From Betaproteobacteria bacterium (GTDB lineage Bacteria > Pseudomonadota > Gammaproteobacteria > Burkholderiales > SG8-41): 12,873 bases of DNA. The stretch covers positions 1 through 12,873 of the forward strand of contig JAJTHX010000188.1 of the NCBI GenBank assembly GCA_021300125.1. The letters run 5' to 3'. This document shows positions 1 to 5,494 of the stretch, piece by piece (the first letter of the stretch is position 1; each line of letters begins with the position of its first letter). The translations under genes and the position numbers were made by a program. The notes beneath the pieces were generated by a model. That model ran no database searches. It had not been told where the DNA came from and saw nothing but the letters and a program-made list of their open reading frames with translations.

Positions 1-708
1 GAAAAACCCTTCGCGATGAAGGTTGCGGAGGCGCGCGAGATGGTCGAGACCTGCAGCAAAGCCGGCGTGGTCCTGCGCATCGCGCACCAGATCCGCCTGG
101 ACGCAGCGGTGGTGCGTGCCCGCGAGATCGTACGCTCGGGCCGCCTTGGCAGGCTGGCCGAAGTCTCGCTGGAACGCGCCTCAGGGCTGGGCACGCGACT
201 GTCCTGGCGCAACGATTTCAGCCAGAGCGGCGTGATGTATGACGTCGGCGTGCACCTGCTTGATCTGATCCAGTATGTGACCGGCCAGCGCTTTGTCGAA
301 GTCGCCGCCTTCACCCACCCCGACCGCCGTGCCGGCAAGCCCGATGACACGATGACCGTGCTCGGCCGACTTGAAGGCGACTGCCATGCGCTGGCCCGCG
401 CCACACGCGAGGTCGGCAATGCCGAAAACAACCTGATCGTCGAGGGTGCCGAGGCCACGCTCGTGACTTCACCGCTGCGCTTCGCCAAGGAACATGTCAT
501 CACCATCCGCGACGCCCGGGGCAGCATCGAACAGGAACGCTTTGCGGTCAGCCCGGCCTATGACCTGCAGGTAACGGCCTTCGAGGCTGATGTTCGCGGC
601 GAGCGCAGCCTTCTGCCCGATGGCGAGGACGCCGCCTGGACGGTGGCGGTGACCAATGCCGTGCTCACCGCCATTGAGGAGCGGCGCATCGTGACCGTGG
701 CCGGCTGA
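1..708 (+). CDS. Gfo/Idh/MocA-family oxidoreductase (5' end cut by window)
   Basis: This is the C-terminal two thirds of an NAD(P)-dependent oxidoreductase. The frame is open from base 1, so the gene begins before the window, and the ATG at 16 is probably internal. The first visible residues, EKPFA, are the family's EKP motif at the end of the Rossmann domain, whose lysine is catalytic in family members. The second hallmark follows at visible residues 77-85 (GVMYDVGVH, compare GGxxxDxGxH), in the alpha/beta domain that binds substrate. The dinucleotide-binding GxGxxG part lies outside the window. Members oxidise or reduce sugars, inositols and other polyols, or biliverdin, and the substrate cannot be told here. 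The stop is followed after 76 bp by a Bug-type binding-protein gene on the same strand, so the product may act on an imported compound; that link is inference. Confidence 0.9.
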   Translation, partial: EKPFAMKVAEAREMVETCSKAGVVLRIAHQIRLDAAVVRAREIVRSGRLGRLAEVSLERASGLGTRLSWRNDFSQSGVMYDVGVHLLDLIQYVTGQRFVEVAAFTHPDRRAGKPDDTMTVLGRLEGDCHALARATREVGNAENNLIVEGAEATLVTSPLRFAKEHVITIRDARGSIEQERFAVSPAYDLQVTAFEADVRGERSLLPDGEDAAWTVAVTNAVLTAIEERRIVTVAG

Positions 709-784
709 ACGGCCGGCTTGCCGGCGCAGGCCGTGCCCTGCACAATCATCCGAACACAACAACAGGACGTTCCGGAGGCGCCGC

Positions 785-1753
785 ATGTCACGCACCATCG
801 CCACCGCTGTCTTAACGCTGCTGACAGCCGCCAGCCTTGCAGCCGCCGCCCAGAACTACCCGGTCAAGCCGCTGCGCATCATCAATCCGCTCGCCGCGGG
901 CGGTAATGTTGACATCGTGGCACGTGGCGTCGCTGAACAACTGAGCAAGGCCCTGGGCCAGCAGGTGCTGGTGGAAAACCGCCCCGGCGCCAGCGCCCTG
1001 ATCGGCACCCGCTACGTGCGGACCCAGCCTGCCGACGGTTACATCCTGCTCGCCATCGCCAACACCTTCGCCCGAGTGCCGGCCATCGTGGCCGATCCTG
1101 GATACGATCCAGTCAAGGACTTCACCGGCGTCTCGCAGACCTGCGACATCCCGATGGTGCTGGTGGTCAACCCCTCGCTCCCGGTGAAAAGCCTCAAGGA
1201 ATTCATCGCCCTGGCCAAGCGCCGACCGGGCGAGATGACCTATGGCTCCGCCGGCACTGGCGGCACCGGCCATGTCGCGGCCGAGATGTTCAGCCAGCAG
1301 GCCGGCATCCGGATGATGCACATTCCCTACAAGGGCAACGCCCCGGCGATGACCGATCTGGTCGGTGGCCAGATCATGCTGCTCTTCGACCAGGTCAGCA
1401 CCTCCGCCGGCTATATCAAGTCCGGGCGGCTGCGTCCGCTCGGGGTAACTGCCAAAACCCGTTCCCCGCTGTTCCCCGAGGTGCCGACCATCGACGAAGC
1501 CGGTCTCAAGGGCTTCGAAGACAGCACCTTCAACGGCCTGATGGCGCCGGCCGGCACGCCGCGCGAGATCCTCGAACGCCTGCGCGCCGAAGTGGTCAAG
1601 GCCGTCGCCGTGCCGGCACTGAGGGAACGCTTTGACAAGATCGGCATCCCGCTGGTTGCCAGCAACTCGCTGGAGGAATACAACGCCTTCATCCGCCGCC
1701 ATGTCGAGGAATTCGCGAAGCTCGCGAAAACCGCCGGCATCACCGCCAACTAG
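785..1753 (+). CDS. Bug/TctC-family periplasmic solute-binding protein
   Basis: This 322-aa protein is a solute receptor of the tripartite tricarboxylate transporter (TTT) class, called Bug in Bordetella and its relatives. It has a Sec-type signal peptide: MSRT, then a hydrophobic Ala/Leu stretch to about residue 22, with cleavage expected before QNYP. The mature start YPVKPLRIINPLAAGGNVDI matches the family pattern 'YPxKPIRxIVPxxxGGxxDI', and LGQQVLVENRPGA plus a 'DGYILL' segment follow as expected. The length is normal. The start at 785 is supported by GGAGG at 774-778, six bases upstream. No TctA or TctB membrane gene is visible, which is common because Burkholderiales carry many orphan Bug genes. 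Typical ligands are carboxylates, aromatic acids or nicotinate-like compounds; this ligand is unknown. The VOC gene starts 19 bp after its stop. Confidence 0.93.
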   Translation: MSRTIATAVLTLLTAASLAAAAQNYPVKPLRIINPLAAGGNVDIVARGVAEQLSKALGQQVLVENRPGASALIGTRYVRTQPADGYILLAIANTFARVPAIVADPGYDPVKDFTGVSQTCDIPMVLVVNPSLPVKSLKEFIALAKRRPGEMTYGSAGTGGTGHVAAEMFSQQAGIRMMHIPYKGNAPAMTDLVGGQIMLLFDQVSTSAGYIKSGRLRPLGVTAKTRSPLFPEVPTIDEAGLKGFEDSTFNGLMAPAGTPREILERLRAEVVKAVAVPALRERFDKIGIPLVASNSLEEYNAFIRRHVEEFAKLAKTAGITAN

Positions 1754-1772
1754 CACTGAACGAGGACCCTGC

Positions 1773-2231
1773 ATGCCCATCAGCCACATTGAACATTTCC
1801 TGATCCAGACCGCCGACATCGAAGCCACGCGCGACTGGTATGTCAACGTGCTCGGTTTCCGCGAGGGCCCGCACCCGGACTTCAAGTTCCCGGTGGTCTG
1901 GCTCTACCTCGGCGACACCGACGTGGTGCATCTGACGCAGGGCGGCAAGGATGTCAGCGCCAACCGCAAGGCCTACCTCGGCCAGCAGTCGGAGGCGACC
2001 ACCGGCAGCGGCGTCGTCGACCACATCGCCTTCCGCTGCAGCGGACTCAGCGAAATGATGGAGCGCCTCAAACGCAGCCAGGTCGAATTCCGCAAGCGCA
2101 TGGTCGATGACCAGGGGCTGTTCCAGCTCTTCCTCTTCGACCCCAACGGCGTGAAGATCGAACTCAATTTCGCCACTGCCGAAGCCCGCGGCATCACACC
2201 CGAGCTGATGGCCTCGGCCCTGCCGGCATGA
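1773..2231 (+). CDS. VOC-family (glyoxalase-fold) metalloprotein
   Basis: This 152-aa cytoplasmic protein has two beta-alpha-beta-beta-beta modules of the vicinal oxygen chelate superfamily. Module one starts with PISHIEHFLIQTADIEATRD and a 'WYVNVLGF' segment; module two starts near residue 82 with VDHIAFRC and ends with FDPNGVKIELNF. The expected metal ligands are present: His8, His53 (VVHL), His84 and Glu130. That points to an active divalent-metal enzyme such as a glyoxalase, dioxygenase, epimerase or lyase; sequence alone does not separate these. I chose the ATG at 1773 because it begins the fold exactly and has GAGGA at 1762-1766; the frame stays open further upstream, but that part is a shadow of the Bug gene. 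The stop overlaps the next start (ATGA), so translation of the TRAP-like gene is probably coupled to this one. Confidence 0.9.
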   Translation: MPISHIEHFLIQTADIEATRDWYVNVLGFREGPHPDFKFPVVWLYLGDTDVVHLTQGGKDVSANRKAYLGQQSEATTGSGVVDHIAFRCSGLSEMMERLKRSQVEFRKRMVDDQGLFQLFLFDPNGVKIELNFATAEARGITPELMASALPA

Positions 2232-3172
2232 GCGCGCCGCAGTGGCGCATCCGCCAGTATCATTACCTTTCCGAAAACAGCCACGTCCACCCCTTCCTGG
2301 TTGATCTGTGGCGCGAGGTTGAGCAGGCCACTGAAGGCAGGGTGACGGCCACGGTCACCGCCGGCAACCAGGGCCTGCCCGGCTCCCACTTGGCCATCGT
2401 TGACCTGATGGTCGCAGGAGAGATCGAGGCCTATGTGCTGATGGGCGGCATCCTCGGCGGCAAGGTACCCAGCCTCGAAATCCAGGGCCTGCCCTTCGCC
2501 TTCAGCAACCATGCCCAGGTACACCAGGTGCTCGACGGGCCGCTCGGCGATTACCTGCAGTCGCAATTGCGCGCCAAAGGCATCCACGCCCTGCCCGGCG
2601 GACTGCTTGAAAACGGCTTCCGTCACATCTCGACCACCACGCGCCCGGTCCGCGGAGCAGCCGACCTTGAAGGGCTGCGCATCCGCATCCCCGAGGGCCG
2701 CATGTTCGCCGATGCCTTCGAGAGCCTCGGCGCAGTGCCGGTGGAGGTCAACGTGCTGAAGCTGTACGGCGCGCTGAAAAACCACGAGATCGACGCCCAG
2801 GAAAACCCGCTGTCGATCACCGAAGCCCTGAAGCTGCACGAGGTCACGCGCCACGTCAGCCTGACCTCGCATATGTGGTCGGGCTTCAACATGATGATCG
2901 GACTCCGGTTCTGGAACGGCCTGCCGGAAGAGATCCGCCAGACCATCGAGCGTGTCGCGCGCAGGCATGTCGCCCGGCAGCGCGCGCATACCGATGCATT
3001 GAACCGGACACTGGAATCCCGGATTGGCGAATGGGGCATGCAGGCGCATGCAATCAACCGGGAGGAGTTCCGCAACCGCCTGCGTGAAGCGGGCTTTTAC
3101 CGCCGCTGGCGCGACATCACCGGCAATACCGCGTGGGGACTGCTCGAAGCTGATCTGGGTCCCTTGGCGTGA
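2228..3172 (+). CDS. DctP-like TRAP solute-binding protein without signal peptide
   Basis: This 314-aa protein is homologous to the DctP/TeaA receptors of TRAP transporters. The family core is clear: ENGFRHISTTTRPV (about residues 128-141), then DLEGLRIRIPEG (147-158), whose Arg153 matches the arginine that clamps the ligand carboxylate in DctP proteins, then LGAVPVEVN and EIDAQENPL (187-195), equivalent to the usual 'VDGQENP'. The odd point is the N-terminus. MSAPQWRIRQYHYLSENSHV corresponds to the start of a mature receptor, with no hydrophobic leader before it. The ATG at 2228 overlaps the VOC stop as ATGA, and the frame just upstream encodes no hydrophobic stretch. As written the product should stay in the cytoplasm. 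No DctQ or DctM gene is visible. It may be an intracellular ligand binder or sensor, or it may be delivered by an unrecognised route. Confidence 0.85.
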   Translation: MSAPQWRIRQYHYLSENSHVHPFLVDLWREVEQATEGRVTATVTAGNQGLPGSHLAIVDLMVAGEIEAYVLMGGILGGKVPSLEIQGLPFAFSNHAQVHQVLDGPLGDYLQSQLRAKGIHALPGGLLENGFRHISTTTRPVRGAADLEGLRIRIPEGRMFADAFESLGAVPVEVNVLKLYGALKNHEIDAQENPLSITEALKLHEVTRHVSLTSHMWSGFNMMIGLRFWNGLPEEIRQTIERVARRHVARQRAHTDALNRTLESRIGEWGMQAHAINREEFRNRLREAGFYRRWRDITGNTAWGLLEADLGPLA

Positions 3173-3213
3173 ACTTATAAGTATCTGTTTTTATTGACTT
3201 ATTTATTCAACCC

Positions 3214-3250
3214 ATAAAAAAAACCCGGCTTCGGCTGGGGTTTTTTTATG
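3214..3250. terminator. Bidirectional intrinsic terminator between convergent operons
   Basis: The site lies in the 106-bp gap (3173-3278) between the converging TRAP-like gene and the last fdh-operon gene. Its core is CCCGGC-TTCG-GCTGGG (3224-3239; the innermost pairs close a TTCG loop, one pair is G-U). It is flanked by eight A (3216-3223) and seven T (3241-3247), and CAT/ATG at the outer ends extends the symmetry. Read on either strand this gives a GC stem followed by a U tract, so it should stop transcripts from both sides. The stretch before it, 3173-3213, is AT-rich compared with the rest of the window and shows no gene. A small extra hairpin, AGGGT-CTTT-ACCCT, lies at 3260-3273. Confidence 0.88.
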
Positions 3251-3278
3251 GCGCGCTGGAGGGTCTTTACCCTAGCCG

Positions 3279-3530
3279 CTACTTCTTGCTGGAGGCCACC
3301 GTCGCGGGTTTCGCCTTCTGCTGTTTCTTATAGCGGTCGGCGACGCGGTCCTGGGCCTTGGCCAGGCTTTCGGCATCCTTCTTCGCCGCCTCGTCAGCCT
3401 TGGCCTTGGCTTCGGCGGCCTTGGCTTTCGCTTCTTCCGACGGCGGCGGCAGCTTGGCCGACACCGCACCCACACCAAGGCCCAGTATCAGGGCCATCAC
3501 TGTCACGCCCAGCTTGTGCCAAATCCTCAT
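3279..3530 (-). CDS. Small exported Ala/Lys-rich protein, last gene of fdh operon
   Basis: This 83-aa protein starts MRIWHKLGVTVMALILGLGV and ends its signal peptide at about AVSA (residue 25). The mature part begins KLPPPSEEAK and is almost entirely Ala, Lys, Glu and Asp (AKAKAAEAKAKADEAAKK, then AQDRVADRYKKQQ), which predicts one long charged helix in the periplasm. I place the start at 3530: this ATG overlaps the fdhC stop as ATGA and lies seven bases after a GGAGG. An ATG two codons earlier (3536) abuts the Shine-Dalgarno sequence and is less likely. I cannot assign a biochemical role. From memory, similar short 'KLPPP...AQD' proteins occur beside fdhC in other betaproteobacteria, but I could not check this. 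A part in assembling or stabilising the membrane-bound complex is inference. The terminator at 3214-3250 follows. Confidence 0.8.
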   Translation of the reverse strand: MRIWHKLGVTVMALILGLGVGAVSAKLPPPSEEAKAKAAEAKAKADEAAKKDAESLAKAQDRVADRYKKQQKAKPATVASSKK

Positions 3531-4579
3531 TTCCATCCCTCCTTCATGGGTGATGCCGCCGCCGGGTTGGCCGCGCCACCACCGCCCTTCGCGGGGTCGG
3601 CTGCAACCGACTCGCGATACCAGTATTCATGATGCTCCTTGGCCCAGATTTCGTCGACGTAGCCGGTACGCATCGCGTCATAGGCACCGTCGACGCCGAC
3701 CGAGCCCAGGTAGATATGCCCCATCGACATGGTGACAAACAGCAGGGCAGAGATGCCGTGCAGCACATTGGAGAGCTGCATCAGTTCACGCCCCTGCGCG
3801 AAGTTGGGGAAATTGAGCACGAAGCCGGTGACACTGACCACCACGCCAAGCCCTGTGACTCCGATCCAGAACCAGGTCTTCTCACCGGCATTGAAACGGC
3901 CGGACGGGACGTGCTTGCCGGAGAACAGGCCACCGGCATTGGCCAGCCATTTCAGGTCATGAGCCTTGGGGATGTTGTCCTTGACGTAAGTGGCAAACAT
4001 CAGGACCGTGCACACCGCGAACACCGGACCCACAAAATTGTGGATCAGTTTCGAGAGCTGGGCGATCAGGCTGAACAGGGTGTAACCGATGATCGGCAAC
4101 AGAATGTGCTTGCCGAACATGATGATCACCCCGGTGACTGCCAGAAGCACGAAACTGATCGCCACTCCCCAGTGCACCGTGCGTTCCCAATACGAGAAGC
4201 GCAGCAGGCTGCGGCCGGTCGGCTTTTCATGGAGGCGGATCGGCCCCTTGAAATAATAGTAGGTGCCGACCAAGGCAGCCATCAGTACCAGCAGCCAGCC
4301 GCCGTAGACGGTAATCACGTGATTGCGCAGCTGGCGCCAGGTCTCGCCCTCGGTCTGAACCAGCACCTCGGTCTCGACGCCGCGCACCTGCGTGGTCTGG
4401 TACGGATTGTCGCCGCCGCGCACATCTCGCCACACCGGTGCATTGTTGCCCGGCTGCACCTGCTGCCGGGCCGCCTGTTCCTGTGCCGACGAGGTGTCGG
4501 CCGCGGTCACGGGTGCCGCGAACCCCAGCACCAGCGCCGCCAGCCCTGCGATGAGCCACTGCCTGTTGCAGACCCGCAT
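3527..4579 (-). CDS. fdhC: Formate dehydrogenase gamma subunit, cytochrome b556
   Basis: This 350-aa integral membrane subunit takes electrons from FdhB and reduces quinone. It has a cleavable-looking signal peptide (residues 1-27, WLIAGLAALVLGFAAPVTAA), a hydrophilic periplasmic segment to about residue 85, and then membrane spans near 92-108, 136-155, 178-198, 235-257 and 270-293. The likely haem b ligands are His137, His180, His274 and His288. The last two are 14 residues apart (NVLHGI and MGHIYLG), the spacing I recall for E. coli FdnI. Compared with FdnI (about 217 aa) it carries an N-terminal extension of about 120 residues with its own leader and one more hydrophobic span, a version seen in many respiratory FDHs. 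I chose the ATG at 4579 because an AGGAGGAGG precedes it; the open frame further upstream (to 4732) lacks sense. Its stop overlaps the next start. Confidence 0.94.
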   Translation of the reverse strand: MRVCNRQWLIAGLAALVLGFAAPVTAADTSSAQEQAARQQVQPGNNAPVWRDVRGGDNPYQTTQVRGVETEVLVQTEGETWRQLRNHVITVYGGWLLVLMAALVGTYYYFKGPIRLHEKPTGRSLLRFSYWERTVHWGVAISFVLLAVTGVIIMFGKHILLPIIGYTLFSLIAQLSKLIHNFVGPVFAVCTVLMFATYVKDNIPKAHDLKWLANAGGLFSGKHVPSGRFNAGEKTWFWIGVTGLGVVVSVTGFVLNFPNFAQGRELMQLSNVLHGISALLFVTMSMGHIYLGSVGVDGAYDAMRTGYVDEIWAKEHHEYWYRESVAADPAKGGGGAANPAAASPMKEGWK

Positions 4580-4622
4580 CGCCTCCTCCTTTATCCCTGG
4601 ATTCACGCCTGTGATGCCTGGC

Positions 4623-4847
4623 CTACTGCACGGCCTTGGCGTATTCGTTCTGACCGGTGTTGCGGGCCTTGACCGCCTTCTCCCACGCCAGTTTGTCGCC
4701 CTTGAACAGGTCATTTTCCCAAGGCCGCGCATCGGGCTTGCCCTGGTACTGGCCCTGCTTGTAGACGGTGACCGGCTGTTTTTCGCCGCAACCGGCCAGA
4801 CCGGCTGCAGCCAAAGCCACTGCGGATGCGATCAGCAGGGTTTTCAA
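4623..4847 (-). CDS. Small lipoprotein between fdhB and fdhC, TTG start
   Basis: This 74-aa lipoprotein has a clear type II signal: MKTLLIASAVALAAAGLAGC, with lipobox LAGC and lipidation expected at Cys20. The 54-residue mature part is polar and Trp-containing (ARPWEND, then GDKLAWEKAVKARNTGQNEY near the C-terminus). The start codon is TTG at 4847, overlapping the fdhB stop as TTGA, with GGGAG seven bases upstream. No in-frame ATG could keep the signal peptide, so TTG is very likely correct, and expression should be coupled to fdhB at reduced efficiency. I recall short lipoproteins with a 'W...R...QNEY' ending next to other betaproteobacterial FDH operons, but have not verified it. Position and export suggest an accessory factor of the FDH complex on the periplasmic side; this is inference. 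The gap to fdhC is 43 bp. Confidence 0.82.
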   Translation of the reverse strand: MKTLLIASAVALAAAGLAGCGEKQPVTVYKQGQYQGKPDARPWENDLFKGDKLAWEKAVKARNTGQNEYAKAVQ

Positions 4848-5467
4848 GATTTTGCTCCCGCAGGCGGGGTCGGGGCCCTCTCCGGCTTGCCGTAGGCCGT
4901 GCCCCAGCCCCAGACATCAGCGCCCTTGCCACGTTTGAGTACCCGTGTGCGGTAGATGTCGGCGATGATATCGGCATCGCCGCCAAGCAGCGCCTTGGTC
5001 GAGCACATCTCGGCGCAGGCCGGCAGCTTGCCCTCGGCCAGCCGGTTGCGGCCGTATTTGCGAAACTCCGTCGCCGAGTGGTCCGTCTCGGGACCGCCGG
5101 CGCAGAAGGTGCACTTGTCCATCTTGCCGCGCAAGCCAAAGGCACCATCCTGCGGGAACTGCGGGGCGCCGAAGGGGCAGGCGTAGAAACAGTAGCCGCA
5201 GCCGATGCACAGGTCCTTGTCATGCAGGACCACGCCTTCGGAGGTCTTGTAGAAACAGTCAACCGGGCACACCGCCATGCAAGGCGCATCCGAGCAGTGC
5301 ATGCAGGCCACCGAGATCGACTTCTCCCCCGGCAGCCCGTCGTTGAGCGTCACCACTCGGCGGCGGTTAACACCCCAGGGCACCTCATGTTCGTTCTTGC
5401 AGGCGGTCACGCAGCCGTTGCACTCGATGCAGCGCTCGGCGTCACACAGGAATTTCATTCTTGCCAT
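4844..5467 (-). CDS. fdhB: Formate dehydrogenase beta subunit, four [4Fe-4S] clusters
   Basis: This 207-aa ferredoxin-like subunit relays electrons from FdhA to FdhC. Sixteen cluster cysteines are visible in the order usual for the DmsB/FdnH/NrfC family: Cys13-16-19-23, Cys55-58-63-67, Cys87-90-93-97, and Cys119-122-151-155; Cys8 and Cys71 are extra. It has no signal peptide, so it should cross the membrane together with FdhA through Tat. Unlike E. coli FdnH (about 294 aa) it lacks the C-terminal membrane helix and ends in a short Pro/Ala/Lys tail (APTPPAGAKS), so contact with FdhC must come from the globular part or from other proteins. The ATG at 5467 has GAGGAGA upstream; Met4 is a weaker alternative. 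Fe-S clusters and chain order are family knowledge; the cysteine pattern is seen directly. Confidence 0.95.
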   Translation of the reverse strand: MARMKFLCDAERCIECNGCVTACKNEHEVPWGVNRRRVVTLNDGLPGEKSISVACMHCSDAPCMAVCPVDCFYKTSEGVVLHDKDLCIGCGYCFYACPFGAPQFPQDGAFGLRGKMDKCTFCAGGPETDHSATEFRKYGRNRLAEGKLPACAEMCSTKALLGGDADIIADIYRTRVLKRGKGADVWGWGTAYGKPERAPTPPAGAKS

Positions 5468-5494
5468 GATGTTCTCCTCGTCGCTTTCGCCCGG

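Noticed and set aside
709..745. GC-rich repeats (GCCGGC copies) after the oxidoreductase gene as a terminator
   Set aside because: The arms do not form a convincing long stem and there is no T tract. The next gene is close and probably co-transcribed.
1632..1772. Longer VOC protein starting inside the Bug gene
   Set aside because: The extra residues are Ser/Arg-rich shadow sequence. The VOC fold starts right after ATG 1773, which has its own ribosome site.
812..3049. Long minus-strand open frames opposite the Bug, VOC and TRAP-like genes
   Set aside because: They are antisense shadows. The plus-strand products match known families over their full length.
4580..4732. N-terminal extension of fdhC to an upstream start at 4732
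   Set aside because: The added residues are Arg/Pro-rich and overlap the lipoprotein gene, while ATG 4579 has a strong AGGAGG and begins a signal peptide.
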